Assembly (NCBI GenBank): GCA_945273835.1
Contig: CALYPL010000002.1
Span: 1 to 64,000 of the forward strand
Origin: an uncultured Dysgonomonas sp.
Lineage (GTDB): Bacteria; Bacteroidota; Bacteroidia; Bacteroidales; Dysgonomonadaceae
DNA: 64,000 bases
Direction: 5' to 3'
The notes beneath the pieces were generated by a model, which saw only the letters and a program-made list of their open reading frames with translations, was not told the DNA's origin and ran no database searches. Positions 18,817 to 28,037 of this stretch are shown one piece after another. The position numbers and the translations under genes were made by a program. Every line of letters starts with the position of its first letter. The stretch's first letter is position 1.

Positions 18817-19922
18817 TTTTTAGTTGTCTGTAATTTATCTTTTAAGTTCAATTTATTTATTAATTTGTGTCCATAGTTTTGTCCGGGTATCTCGATTAGC
18901 TTATACGTTATGCCGGCTAATATGAAGGTTATAATTGCTACAATCAAATACATTGCTATAAAGTTAAATAGAAATGTTTTAAAGTCAGAAATTTCGCTGA
19001 CCTTAGTTAATTTTAAACGGATCAAGACGTAAATGACTATAAAATGTATCAGATACATACTATAACTTACTTTCCCGATGGATGCAAGTAATTTATTTGA
19101 TAATAATCGAAAGTTAAATTTGCTTTGTATCACAATGAGCATACTGAAACCTAAACCTATCAGAAAATTATAAGGTATAGGTGTATAACAGAATGCAAAA
19201 ATAAACAAGGTCAGGCATACTAAAGTAAACTTTTTAAAGCCAACTTCTGCTTTGTTCAAAAATAGATAGATAAATATTCCCAATGCAAACGCCGGTAATT
19301 GGATTATTGGATTGAATAAAATGAAATTCAGATCGTAATGTTTTGTCTCGATGAAAGATGAGAATATGGCCGACAGACTTACGAGGGACATAATGAGAAT
19401 CAATGCTGAATTCAGATTTTTAATCTTACTACATATCAGCGGAACGAAAAGATAGAATATGAACTCTACTGAAACAGACCATCCTCCGGGTACGTATTGA
19501 TTTATATATTGTGGAAAGAACGCACTTATAAAGAATATTTCACTAAGTAGGTTTCCGATAGGGATATTCATCAATCCGAACAGAGGTGCATCTGTTTTTA
19601 TGAATTTTAGAAATGTTATTCCGACAATGGCGAGATAATACATAGGTGCTATTCTGAAAAAACGTCTTATTATAAAGCTGCGTGTGCTGTGCGGCTCGCC
19701 GATTCTGTTATAATGGGACATTATCAGAGTGAAAGCGCTTAATATGAAAAATAACAGAACTCCATACATGCCGTTATGAACGAATTTTGCAAAAATAGGA
19801 TGTTCATTAAATTGCGGATAATACATGAATCCGAGTACGGTGGCTATATGAACAAGTATAACAAGTAAAATAGCAATTCCCCTCAAGCTGTCTATGTATT
19901 GATATTTCTTCGGTTCAGACAT
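18813..19922 (-). CDS. Acyltransferase family 3 membrane protein inside the leu operon
   Basis: A 369-residue multispanning membrane protein of the OafA/NodX acyltransferase type. [18 protein letters not shown] at residues 9-26 carries the family's conserved arginine and histidine. [24 protein letters not shown] and [17 protein letters not shown] are further family motifs, and about ten hydrophobic stretches follow. Such enzymes move acyl groups onto surface sugars or lipids. It sits 6 bp after leuA and overlaps leuC by 4 bp, so it is cotranscribed with the branched-chain genes and falls under the same attenuator. A link between its substrate and the pathway is not evident. Confidence 0.9.
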   Translation of the reverse strand: MSEPKKYQYIDSLRGIAILLVILVHIATVLGFMYYPQFNEHPIFAKFVHNGMYGVLLFFILSAFTLIMSHYNRIGEPHSTRSFIIRRFFRIAPMYYLAIVGITFLKFIKTDAPLFGLMNIPIGNLLSEIFFISAFFPQYINQYVPGGWSVSVEFIFYLFVPLICSKIKNLNSALILIMSLVSLSAIFSSFIETKHYDLNFILFNPIIQLPAFALGIFIYLFLNKAEVGFKKFTLVCLTLFIFAFCYTPIPYNFLIGLGFSMLIVIQSKFNFRLLSNKLLASIGKVSYSMYLIHFIVIYVLIRLKLTKVSEISDFKTFLFNFIAMYLIVAIITFILAGITYKLIEIPGQNYGHKLINKLNLKDKLQTTKK

Positions 19923-19928
19923 TTGTCG

Positions 19929-21419
19929 TTACTTCACAAATTTATTGATAGCGTTTATATATGCTTCTGCTGAAGCTGCGACAATATCTGTGTTTGCCGA
20001 AAAACCATAATAAATTTGTCCTTCGTATTCTATTTGCATATGCACTTTACCCGTATCGTCACTGCCTTTGTTTATCGCCTGAATCAAGAATTCTTGTATG
20101 GTTGTCTGACGGCGTACGATCTCTTTAATTGCTTTTATGGCTGCATCTACCGGTCCATTACCTGTTGCCGAAGCCTCGAATTTTTCGCCTGCTATATCTA
20201 ATCCTACGTTTGCTATGTTACGTATTCCGATGCCCGATATCACTTGTAAATATTCGAGCTTGATGCGGTGCATTCCGTTGGTTTCTTTACCCGCAAGTAT
20301 CAGCACATCTTCGTCCGTGATATCTTTTTTCTTATCGGCAAGTTCAAGAAAGTCTTGATATACTTTAGCCAACTCAAGGTCGTTAACCTCAATTTTTAAA
20401 AGATTTAATCTGTTTTTCAGCGCAGCTCGTCCGCTTCGTGCGGTCAAAACAATCGCATTATCATCAATACCGACATCTTTCGGGTCAATAATCTCGTAAG
20501 TGGACAGGTTTTTCAACACCCCGTCTTGATGGATACCAGATGAATGGGCGAAAGCATTGCGCCCGACTATAGCTTTGTTAGGTTGAATGGGCATATTCAT
20601 CAGGTTCGAAATCGTACGGCTGATAGGATATATTTTCTGCGTATTAATGTTTGTTTCTATATTCAGCTCTTTATGGCTACGTATTGCCATAACCACTTCT
20701 TCAAGCGATGTATTACCCGCACGTTCGCCAATACCGTTGATGGTAACTTCTACCTGACGTGCGCCGTTTAACACACCCATGATAGTGTTGGCAGTTGCCA
20801 TACCAAGATCCTGATGACAGTGTGTTGATAAGATGGCATTTTTTAAATCTACATGATCTACAAGATATTTGATTTTTTCGCCATATTCTGTGGGAAGGCA
20901 ATAACCTGTTGTATCAGGAATATTTACAACGGTTGCACCGGCGTTTATTACTGCCTGTACAACACGGGCAAGATATTCATTGCTTGTTCGTCCGGCATCT
21001 TCGGCATAAAATTCCACATCTTCCACATATTTTTTTGCATACTTCACGGTTGCGATCGCCCGTTCGATAATTTCGTCTTGTGTAGAATTGAACTTGTATT
21101 TAATATGATAGTCTGAAGTTCCGATGCCTGTATGGATTCTCTTTTTTTTAGCATACTTGAGAGCTTCAGCAGCCACATCAATATCTTTCTGTACGGCACG
21201 TGTCAACGCGCATATAGTAGGCCAAGTTACGGCTTTAGATATTTCGACAACGGAATTGAAGTCGCCGGGACTCGAAACCGGAAAGCCTGCTTCTATCACA
21301 TCCACTCCGAGACTTTCGAGCGATCTTGCCACTTCTATTTTTTCAATGGTGTTTAGCTGGCAGCCGGGAACTTGCTCTCCGTCTCTTAATGTTGTGTCGA
21401 AAATAAATAACTTTTCCAT
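19929..21419 (-). CDS. leuA: 2-isopropylmalate synthase
   Basis: Condenses 2-oxoisovalerate with acetyl-CoA, the committed step of leucine synthesis. The 496 residues include [16 protein letters not shown] at 7-22, [15 protein letters not shown] with the metal-binding Hx[15 protein letters not shown], and a full C-terminal regulatory domain, the usual site of leucine feedback inhibition. It is the first gene of a six-gene operon (leuA, acyltransferase, leuC, leuD, LeuA-like, leuB). Expression should be controlled by the attenuator immediately upstream (21458-21591). Confidence 0.97.
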   Translation of the reverse strand: MEKLFIFDTTLRDGEQVPGCQLNTIEKIEVARSLESLGVDVIEAGFPVSSPGDFNSVVEISKAVTWPTICALTRAVQKDIDVAAEALKYAKKKRIHTGIGTSDYHIKYKFNSTQDEIIERAIATVKYAKKYVEDVEFYAEDAGRTSNEYLARVVQAVINAGATVVNIPDTTGYCLPTEYGEKIKYLVDHVDLKNAILSTHCHQDLGMATANTIMGVLNGARQVEVTINGIGERAGNTSLEEVVMAIRSHKELNIETNINTQKIYPISRTISNLMNMPIQPNKAIVGRNAFAHSSGIHQDGVLKNLSTYEIIDPKDVGIDDNAIVLTARSGRAALKNRLNLLKIEVNDLELAKVYQDFLELADKKKDITDEDVLILAGKETNGMHRIKLEYLQVISGIGIRNIANVGLDIAGEKFEASATGNGPVDAAIKAIKEIVRRQTTIQEFLIQAINKGSDDTGKVHMQIEYEGQIYYGFSANTDIVAASAEAYINAINKFVK

Positions 21420-21457
21420 ACTTATTCTACTTTTATTTAATAATACCTTCTTTTAAC

Positions 21458-21492
21458 AAAAAAACCTTTCTCATCATCAAGAGTGAGAAAGG
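21458..21492 (-). terminator. Attenuator terminator upstream of leuA
   Basis: On the minus strand a 9-bp stem cctttctca/tgagaaagg (21465-21473 with 21484-21492) is followed by seven T residues (21464-21458). It ends 38 bp before the leuA start, so it would stop transcription before leuA rather than after a gene. Confidence 0.88.
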
Positions 21493-21540
21493 CTTTCGTT
21501 TTATTTTGTTAGTTGATTATACAGCAAAACTCACTCTTGA
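21477..21540 (-). promoter_or_regulatory. Antiterminator of the leu attenuator
   Basis: Transcript positions 21540-21530 (TCAAGAGTGAG, within leader codons 18-21) are perfectly complementary over 11 nt to 21487-21477 (CTCACTCTTGA). That second segment overlaps the 5' arm and the loop of the terminator, so the two structures are mutually exclusive. A ribosome stalled at the Leu/Ile codons upstream would leave 21540-21530 free to pair and let transcription proceed. Confidence 0.8.
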
Positions 21541-21591
21541 AAATTTCCAGAGGAGAATAATAATGCTGATTAATGAACTATATGATTTCAT
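21517..21591 (-). CDS. Leu/Ile/Val-rich leader peptide of the leu operon
   Basis: A 24-codon frame, ATG at 21591-21589 and TAA at 21519-21517. Codons 7-14 read Leu-Ile-Ser-Ile-Ile-Ile-Leu-Leu, followed by Trp15, and Val occurs at positions 20 and 24. In total there are four Ile, three Leu and two Val codons in 24. It begins about 15 nt downstream of the predicted transcription start and ends 25 nt before the terminator hairpin. The geometry is that of a transcription attenuation leader. Translation has not been shown; the call rests on codon content and alternative RNA structures. Confidence 0.82.
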   Translation of the reverse strand: MKSYSSLISIIILLWKFSRVSFAV

Positions 21592-21612
21592 ATAAATTTG
21601 TTTGAATAGAAG

Positions 21613-21643
21613 CAAAGATATTTCATTTTTTCAATAAATCAAA
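21613..21643 (-). promoter_or_regulatory. Bacteroidota-type promoter of the leu operon
   Basis: On the minus strand TTTG (21640-21643), a 19-nt spacer and TATCTTTG (21613-21620) match the TTTG-N19/21-TAnnTTTG consensus exactly. The start site should fall near 21605, giving a leader RNA of about 185 nt before leuA. Confidence 0.8.
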
Positions 21644-21742
21644 CAAAAAAATAATTTTTTGCAACTGATAAGATCATAAAATAGATTTTGGTATGGATCA
21701 TTATCATATGTTAATAGAAATAAGCACTTAACATAATGCGTA

Positions 21743-21776
21743 TTTGCAGAAGTATAAATAATCTTGATTATCTTTG
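21743..21776 (+). promoter_or_regulatory. Promoter of aroB
   Basis: TTTG (21743-21746), 22 nt, then TATCTTTG (21769-21776). The spacer is one base over the usual range. Its position also argues that aroB starts at the ATG at 21798 and not at a TTG at 21774 inside the -7 box. Confidence 0.65.
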
Positions 21777-21797
21777 GTAATAAAATATGTTTGCCTT

Positions 21798-22856
21798 ATG
21801 CAGAAAATAATTGAAGTTTCGGATTTGAATTATGTGTTGAACGATGTGTTGAGCAAACTAAGTTTCGACAAATTGTTTGTTCTAACGGATATTAATACAG
21901 ATAAATTTTGCTTACCGTTGCTGGCTGATAATGAATTCGTTAAAAAGGCAGGCAAAATTATAATAGGATCGGGCGAAGAGTATAAGAATATTGATACATT
22001 GACGCAAATATGGTCTTATCTTTCAAAACACGAGGCTACAAGGCATTCTTTACTTATCAATTTAGGCGGTGGCTTGCTGACTGATATAGGCGGATTTGCG
22101 GCGGCTTGCTTCAAACGTGGCATAAAATTTATTAATATTCCCACAACTTTGTTAGGTGCGGTGGATGCTGCGGTAGGAGGGAAGACAGGAATCAATTTTG
22201 AAGGATTAAAAAATGAGATAGGGGTATTTTCTCCGGCTGAGTTCGTGCTGATCTACGCTGATTTTTTCAGAACTTTTGACCATACGAACTTTTTATCGGG
22301 TTTTGCCGAGATGATAAAGCATAGTTTGTTGGATAGTGATAAATCGTGGAAATCCATTATCTCGTTTAATACGTACGAAATAGATTATCCGAGATTAAAT
22401 AGTTTGGTAGTTGAATCAGTTTCGGTAAAAGAGCGCATCGTCAGCGAAGATCCGTTTGAAAAAGGGATACGTAAGGCTCTTAATTTAGGGCATACAGTCG
22501 GTCATGCATTCGAAAGCCTTTCACATCACAAAGAGAAGCCAATTCCGCATGGTTTTGCTGTTGCGTGGGGGATTGTCTGTGAATTATATATGTCACACTT
22601 GCGCTGTGGTTTTCCAAAAGAAAAACTCTATCCTACCATTTATTTTATCAGAGACAATTATGCCGGTTTTCCTTTTGATTGTGACGATTACGAGCAATTG
22701 TTTGAATATATGAAACACGATAAAAAGAATGTATCGGCTGATCATATAAACTTTACGTTTTTGTCCGATATCGGTAAGATAGAGATCAATCAAGAGGCTC
22801 GAAAAGAAGAAATATTCGAATCGATTGATTTTTTGCGCGAAAGTGTCGGTCTTTAA
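21798..22856 (+). CDS. aroB: 3-dehydroquinate synthase
   Basis: Converts DAHP to 3-dehydroquinate, the second shikimate-pathway step, using NAD and a metal ion. 352 residues from ATG 21798. NLGGGLLTDIGGFAAACFKRG, PTTLLGAVDAAVGGKTGINF and the metal-ligand motif LNLGHTVGHAFE are diagnostic. The frame extends upstream to a TTG at 21774, but that codon lies within the predicted -7 box. The gene is divergent from the leu operon and ends next to a hairpin shared with the converging reductase gene. Confidence 0.96.
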   Translation: MQKIIEVSDLNYVLNDVLSKLSFDKLFVLTDINTDKFCLPLLADNEFVKKAGKIIIGSGEEYKNIDTLTQIWSYLSKHEATRHSLLINLGGGLLTDIGGFAAACFKRGIKFINIPTTLLGAVDAAVGGKTGINFEGLKNEIGVFSPAEFVLIYADFFRTFDHTNFLSGFAEMIKHSLLDSDKSWKSIISFNTYEIDYPRLNSLVVESVSVKERIVSEDPFEKGIRKALNLGHTVGHAFESLSHHKEKPIPHGFAVAWGIVCELYMSHLRCGFPKEKLYPTIYFIRDNYAGFPFDCDDYEQLFEYMKHDKKNVSADHINFTFLSDIGKIEINQEARKEEIFESIDFLRESVGL

Positions 22857-22860
22857 CCCA

Positions 22861-22887
22861 CGATAGAATGCTTAAAACATTCTATCG
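22861..22887. terminator. Hairpin between converging aroB and reductase genes
   Basis: A 10-bp stem cgatagaatg/cattctatcg with a 7-nt loop. The loop contains the stop codon of the minus-strand reductase. There is no U-tract on either side, so termination is plausible but not certain. Confidence 0.5.
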
Positions 22888-23933
22888 TACTGTGCAGGGA
22901 CTTCTATTTTTGCATTTAGTTCTTTTGCTGCTTTATATGCAAAATACGGATTACGTATTAGTTCACGTCCTAAGAATATCAGATCGCTCTTGTTTTCAGA
23001 TAAAATATTTTCGGCTTGCTGAGCTTCTGTAATCAGTCCCACGGCACCTGTTAAGCATCCTGTTTGTTTCTTTATTTCATCGGAGAATTTTACTTGATAA
23101 CCGGGTGATATAGGTATATGGGCGTGCGGAACATTTCCACCAGTGGAAACGTCAACCAGCTCTACCCCTTTTTCTTTTAATATACGGCAAAGCATTACCG
23201 AATCATCAATATCCCAACCGCCTTCTACCCAGTCAGTAGCTGTTATACGTACCCATAACGATTGTTCTGCTCCGCAGACTTCTTTTATGGCATCAACTAT
23301 ATGCAGAAGAAATCGAATACGATTTTCAAAAGTGCCTCCATATTCATCGTCACGCTTATTGGTCAGTGGAGATAAAAACTCTTGTATCAGATAGCCGTGA
23401 GCTGCATGGATTTCGAGTATTCTATATCCTGCCTTGATTGCTCTGATTGCTGCTGTTCTGAATTGGGAGATTACGTTCATTATTCCTTCTTTAGATAAAG
23501 CAATAGGGGCATTATCGTCATTATTGAATGGAACGGCTGACGGAGCAACGGTTTGCCAACTGTTAGAACCTGTTTTAAGCTGTCCACCTCCGTGCGATGG
23601 CAAATCGCAACTGGCTTTACGTCCGGCGTGCGCTAACTGTATTCCAGGTATAGCTCTGTACTGATTCATAAAAGAAGTGATTTTGAGCAAACCTTCGATA
23701 TGTTCGTCCTTCCATATACCCAAATCGCCATAAGATATACGCCCTTCGGGCGATATAGCGGTTGCTTCTTGTATGATGGCGGCGCATCCACCCACTGCTC
23801 TTGTCGCATAATGTACGAAATGCCAATTGTTGACGAAACCATCAGTTGCCGAATATTGGCACATCGGTGACATAATAATTCTGTTTTTTAGTTCTAACGA
23901 ACCTATCTTTATTGGAGAAAAGAGTTTTGACAT
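22872..23933 (-). CDS. Old yellow enzyme family NADPH oxidoreductase (YqjM/NamA-like)
   Basis: A 353-residue FMN TIM-barrel reductase that reduces activated C=C bonds of enones and related electrophiles. KIGSLELKNRIIMSPMCQYSA places the YqjM-type cysteine in the N-terminal loop. QLAHAGRKAS, EIHAAHGYLIQEFLSP (the His-x-x-His substrate site) and DEYGGTFENRIRFL follow. The absence of an added iron-sulfur domain and the 353-residue length fit the NamA class. It converges with aroB and has no obvious operon partner. Confidence 0.92.
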   Translation of the reverse strand: MSKLFSPIKIGSLELKNRIIMSPMCQYSATDGFVNNWHFVHYATRAVGGCAAIIQEATAISPEGRISYGDLGIWKDEHIEGLLKITSFMNQYRAIPGIQLAHAGRKASCDLPSHGGGQLKTGSNSWQTVAPSAVPFNNDDNAPIALSKEGIMNVISQFRTAAIRAIKAGYRILEIHAAHGYLIQEFLSPLTNKRDDEYGGTFENRIRFLLHIVDAIKEVCGAEQSLWVRITATDWVEGGWDIDDSVMLCRILKEKGVELVDVSTGGNVPHAHIPISPGYQVKFSDEIKKQTGCLTGAVGLITEAQQAENILSENKSDLIFLGRELIRNPYFAYKAAKELNAKIEVPAQYDRMF

Positions 23934-24117
23934 AATATAGTAGTTATTGAAAAATTTAATAAAGAATTAATTACGAAATTTGTTCTTATTGAATTTCATA
24001 CCTTAAATTGGTTGAAGTGATTCATTCGTGATGAGTTTTGAATTTTTAAATGATGAGACATAAAAACTTTCATTTCGGATGCTACATTGAAGCAATTATG
24101 TATTAAAACTAATTATC

Positions 24118-26424
24118 TTAATCAATATTATTCTTTTGATGGATTGAAGTATTATGTTCTATATTAGCTTCAAAGGCATTTAGCTTATCTTTTTCACCCG
24201 CCAACCAGAGTATATCGCCTTCTTCAAACTTCAGATGCGGAGTAATACTTGTCAATGAAATACCTCTTCGGTCAATGCCAATAACCATACATTCGGTTTT
24301 TTCACGTATTTCTAATTGATGAATAGACTTTCCTATCATTTCTGAGCCGGGTTCAACAATATATTGTGATAAACGAATATGATGTTCTCTTCCGTTTTTC
24401 TTATGGCTGATTTGAGCTATATTATCATTTTGAACTTCAATTTGGTTGCTGAAGTTTTGAATTTCCTCGTCAGAACCTGAGACTACAATCTTATCGTATG
24501 GATAAAGGTATTCTTTTCCGTCGGGAATATTATTTTTAATTCCTCCCCGAATTATAGTTATTATGTTTACACCCGTTTTCTGTCTGAAATTTAATTCTCT
24601 CAAAGTTTTTCCGATAATTGGGGATAAAGGCGATATCTCAAATTCTTCGATATGAATATCTTTAGACAGTAAATCATTTTCAACCGTCGGTAAAATAGCG
24701 GCTTTACTCTCATCCAACATCTGCTTACTGTTTAAATTTTCCATGAAATGGGCTTCTATGATGCGTGACTGTGTCTTGAAACCCTGTATGAAGATAACCA
24801 TTGTTATGATTGCAAGAGAAATTATAACCATAAGCAAGGTCATGCTCGGAAATAGAGGTATTAAAACCATCAGAATAAGCAAAACGCATAGTCCGATCCT
24901 GAAAACTATCAACGATATGAGTGCGCCTCGATTGAAGTTATTGTCATTCCAGAGATTTTTAAATTCTTTGGACCGATTCTTCTTCATCATAATTGCACGC
25001 ATAAAAGGAGCCATAGCGGCTATTGTGGCAATGGCTGCTAATATTGCTCCCCATGTATCATGTATATTTTTGATAATAAAAGGGGTGATGTATTTTTGGA
25101 AAAGCAATAAAATAGCGAAGCAGACAACAAAGTATATTGCAACAAAGATCAGTACACTCTTTAACAATTTAATCCAATCATTTCTTTTATTTACAGTTTT
25201 GTAACTTGATGCCGCATATCCTTTTATTAGTTTCTCCCACTTATCGGGTGTGTGTCCTTCAAGCCAATTAGCAACTGTAGGTGACATTCTGATGAAATAT
25301 GGTGTTGTGAAAGTTGTTATGACAGATACTGTTACGATAATAGGGTACAATGTTTTGCTTATAACGCCTAAACTCATACCTAAAGCGGCGATTATGAACG
25401 AAAATTCTCCTATTTGGGCCAGACTGAATCCAGCTCGGGTTGCAATACGTATTCCCTGTCCTGATGCCATAACTCCTAATGTAGCAAATACGACGCGTCC
25501 GACCAGAACGACACAGGTCAATAAAATAATCGTAGAAGCGTAATCCTTAATGACTATCGGATTAATCGTCATGCCTACTGAAACAAAAAATATTGCACCG
25601 AATAGATTTTTGAGAGGTTCGATTAAATGTTCAATATGCTTCGACTCAATGGTTTCGGCTAATATCGATCCCATGATGAAAGCGCCGAGTGGTGCTGAAA
25701 ATCCGATTGATGAGGCAAAAAGTACCATCCCCAGACACATGCCTACCGCAACTACTAACAGAATTTCATCGTTCAGAAGTTTTTTTAATCTATGGAGCAG
25801 AGTGGGTATGATGAATATTCCGAACACAAACCAGACGAGTATAAAAAACATCAGCTTCAGCAATTCGTCAAACAGCTCCATTCCATGAAACTTCTTGCTA
25901 ACCCCTAATGTTGAAAGCAACACCATCATCAGAATAGCCGCAAGATCTTCGACAATGAGCATTCCGAACACTATGCCTGCAAACTTATTCTTTTGCAATC
26001 CCATGTCGTTGAATGCTTTGATAATGATTGTTGTGGACGACATTGACAGCATTCCTCCTAAGAATATGCTATTCATAAACGACCAGCCGAGCAATTTTCC
26101 GACGATATAACCGATAATTATCATCGAACCCATGTTGATAAAGGTAGCGATGGCTGCAGTACCCCCTACATCAATTAATTTCTTGAAACTGAATTCTAAC
26201 CCTAAAGCGAAAAGTAAAAAAATGACACCAATTTCTGCCCAGATTTTTACATTTTCCATATCGCTTATACTGGGTAGCCACGTGATATAGGGACTTGCTA
26301 AGAATCCTGCAACAATGTAGCCTAAAACAATTGGTTGTTTAAGCCATTTGAAAATAATAGTTACTATACCTGCCGTTATAAGAATAATAGCCAGGTCGTT
26401 GATAAACGCCGGTAAATGAGTCAT
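24118..26424 (-). CDS. CPA2-family cation:proton antiporter with RCK_C domains
   Basis: A 768-residue inner-membrane transporter. The first about 390 residues form the Na+/H+ exchanger fold with about 12 hydrophobic segments (KQPIVLGYIVAGF, LLFALGLEFS, GMLIVEDLAAILMM with the ion-binding aspartate, SIGFSAPLGAFIMGSILAE). Another membrane region spans about 410-545. Two TrkA_C/RCK_C-like domains follow (about 580-655 and 670-755), each with the family pattern (SPIIGKTLRELNFR, SEMIGKSIHQLEIR). There is no RCK_N nucleotide-binding domain, unlike KefB. It probably exchanges K+ or Na+ for protons under control of a ligand bound at the C-terminal domains. Confidence 0.93.
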   Translation of the reverse strand: MTHLPAFINDLAIILITAGIVTIIFKWLKQPIVLGYIVAGFLASPYITWLPSISDMENVKIWAEIGVIFLLFALGLEFSFKKLIDVGGTAAIATFINMGSMIIIGYIVGKLLGWSFMNSIFLGGMLSMSSTTIIIKAFNDMGLQKNKFAGIVFGMLIVEDLAAILMMVLLSTLGVSKKFHGMELFDELLKLMFFILVWFVFGIFIIPTLLHRLKKLLNDEILLVVAVGMCLGMVLFASSIGFSAPLGAFIMGSILAETIESKHIEHLIEPLKNLFGAIFFVSVGMTINPIVIKDYASTIILLTCVVLVGRVVFATLGVMASGQGIRIATRAGFSLAQIGEFSFIIAALGMSLGVISKTLYPIIVTVSVITTFTTPYFIRMSPTVANWLEGHTPDKWEKLIKGYAASSYKTVNKRNDWIKLLKSVLIFVAIYFVVCFAILLLFQKYITPFIIKNIHDTWGAILAAIATIAAMAPFMRAIMMKKNRSKEFKNLWNDNNFNRGALISLIVFRIGLCVLLILMVLIPLFPSMTLLMVIISLAIITMVIFIQGFKTQSRIIEAHFMENLNSKQMLDESKAAILPTVENDLLSKDIHIEEFEISPLSPIIGKTLRELNFRQKTGVNIITIIRGGIKNNIPDGKEYLYPYDKIVVSGSDEEIQNFSNQIEVQNDNIAQISHKKNGREHHIRLSQYIVEPGSEMIGKSIHQLEIREKTECMVIGIDRRGISLTSITPHLKFEEGDILWLAGEKDKLNAFEANIEHNTSIHQKNNID

Positions 26425-26521
26425 ATTTTTAAATTGAATCTGACGATGGAGGAGAGATGATCTTACAGAAATATACTTAGTTTTTGAAATTAATAAAAAT
26501 ATGTTTGTTTCATATAAAAAA

Positions 26522-26546
26522 GAGGGACAAAATTTTTCGTCCCCCC
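26522..26546 (-). terminator. Terminator of terC
   Basis: On the minus strand GGGAC-N10-GTCCC followed by CTCTTTTTT, 10 bp past the TerC stop. The stem is only 5 bp but is GC-rich and has a clear U-tract. Confidence 0.7.
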
Positions 26547-26552
26547 AATATT

Positions 26553-27395
26553 TTATTTTTTTTCTTTATCTTTAACTATTTCAGAATCGTAAAGTTGCAC
26601 GGGTTTAGTCTTTTTTCTCAGTTTCATATTCAGCATTTCAACAAGTAAAGAGAAAGCAATTGCAAAATAGATATATCCTTTAGGTATTTCGCCGACTTGG
26701 CTTCCGAATATATTGAGATGGGAGAGATGAGCTGATTCTGCTAAAAGCATTACCCCTATAAGTATCAGAAATGACAATCCTAACATCTGGATTGTCGGAT
26801 GATCGTTCACAAATTTACTTACAGGTCCTGAAAACAGCATCATGATTGTTACAGCTACTATAACTGCCAAAACCATGATTGTCATTGCCCCTACATATCC
26901 AAATTCTTTGAAACTTACCATTCCTACGGCAGTCAGCACGCTATCGAATGAAAAAATAATATCCAGGGCTACTATTTGAACAATAACGCCCCAAAAACTC
27001 GTCCTTTTGGGTTTAATATTACTTTCTTCGCTATGACCTTCTAATTTTTGATGAATTTCAGTTACACTTTTGTACAGCAGAAAAATTCCACCGATAAAAA
27101 TTATTATGCTTTGTCCTGATACAGAACCGTCAATAAAGGTTGTGTCAAACGAGAAAATCGTCTTTTTAAGTCGCATCAGCAACGATATACCAAATAGTAG
27201 CAGAATGCGGAAAAGCATGGCTAATAACAATCCTGTGACACGGGCTTTTCCTTGTTCTTTGGTCGGAAGCTTCGATGACATTATTGATAGAAAAATAATG
27301 TTATCAATACTCAATACTATCTCAAGAAATACTAATGTCAGAAGTGCCATCCAAGCACTCGGATGTAGAAATGTTTCTATTATCTCCATAATCAA
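26553..27395 (-). CDS. TerC family integral membrane protein
   Basis: A 280-residue membrane protein of the TerC/Alx family, which is linked to metal (manganese, tellurite) and pH stress. FLEIVLSIDNIIFLSIMSSKLP near residue 24 and ALDIIFSFDSVLTAVGMV near 144 hold the paired membrane aspartates of the family. About seven hydrophobic segments are visible. The start could be residue 1 or the second Met (residue 3). Transport of Mn2+ is an inference from other family members. Confidence 0.93.
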   Translation of the reverse strand: MIMEIIETFLHPSAWMALLTLVFLEIVLSIDNIIFLSIMSSKLPTKEQGKARVTGLLLAMLFRILLLFGISLLMRLKKTIFSFDTTFIDGSVSGQSIIIFIGGIFLLYKSVTEIHQKLEGHSEESNIKPKRTSFWGVIVQIVALDIIFSFDSVLTAVGMVSFKEFGYVGAMTIMVLAVIVAVTIMMLFSGPVSKFVNDHPTIQMLGLSFLILIGVMLLAESAHLSHLNIFGSQVGEIPKGYIYFAIAFSLLVEMLNMKLRKKTKPVQLYDSEIVKDKEKK

Positions 27396-27468
27396 AAGAT
27401 TTTAGAGTAAATGTAGTAAAGTTTTTTCAGGCGATGGACTACAATGAACAAAAATGAAAATTGACGAA

Positions 27469-27579
27469 TTATCTTCCTTTTTCCAAGTATTCTTTAATTA
27501 AATACTTCAAATCTCCATCATCAAATCCAAGCCAAAACTCAATTTTCGATCGTGCCGATTTTATGAAATTCTTAATCAT
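27469..27579 (-). CDS. Possible 36-residue small protein
   Basis: An ATG-to-TAA frame of 37 codons in the 266-bp gap between terC and the small conserved gene. The product begins MIKNFIKSARSKIEFWLG and then has an acidic-basic helix with DDGDLKYLIKEYLEKGR. It is mostly polar with no signal or membrane segment. I do not recognise a family. There is no promoter match and no strong ribosome site, so it may be chance. Confidence 0.35.
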   Translation of the reverse strand: MIKNFIKSARSKIEFWLGFDDGDLKYLIKEYLEKGR

Positions 27580-27661
27580 GATATTTTGAGTTTAAGTAAT
27601 ATATAATAAGATGCAATACTATCTGTGATGTTGCATCATTAACTTTATTTATTACTTTTTA

Positions 27662-28009
27662 TCAATCTATCTGATACTTGTTGATAATAATCAATTTAAG
27701 GTTTTCATCGTACACATTATAAGAATCTGGTGTGGGACAAGTTAACTCTGTATTTTGCTTATTTATTTCTGTCAATAACTTGTTTTTCAAGTTGTCAACT
27801 AAGATTGGGGTTGCATTTATTGAAACCGGAATTAAAAAAAGAATACCTGAATGAAAAAAAGTATGTGCTGTTTCTTTATTGAATGGTTGACAAGAGACGA
27901 TTTGTTTAAATTTATCTAAGGTTACAATGTGATTTTTAAATATTTTATCGGGATAGATAAATGTATAATGCGAATAATACCGTTGCATAACAAATTTTCG
28001 GAAAAACAA
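27662..28009 (-). CDS. Small conserved-looking protein of unknown function
   Basis: A 115-residue product with no signal peptide, clear membrane span or recognised domain. The segment QRYYSHYTFIYPDKIFKN, then KETAHTFFHSGILFLIP, looks like a compact beta-rich fold. The start may be residue 1 or Met8 (27988), where the conserved-looking part begins. It starts 28 bp after the stop of the DUF4296 lipoprotein gene, making it the likely last member of the ileS-dksA-lspA unit. Confidence 0.65.
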   Translation of the reverse strand: MFFRKFVMQRYYSHYTFIYPDKIFKNHIVTLDKFKQIVSCQPFNKETAHTFFHSGILFLIPVSINATPILVDNLKNKLLTEINKQNTELTCPTPDSYNVYDENLKLIIINKYQID

Positions 28010-28037
28010 TATCTTTAAATGTTTGCACTAATTGCAG

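Noticed and set aside
21774..21797. Upstream TTG start for aroB
   Set aside because: The codon lies inside the predicted -7 box, and the conserved protein begins at the ATG at 21798.
27603..27640. Small hairpin gatgcaa/ttgcatc upstream of the 36-codon frame as a terminator
   Set aside because: The stem is only 7 bp with no U-tract on either strand.
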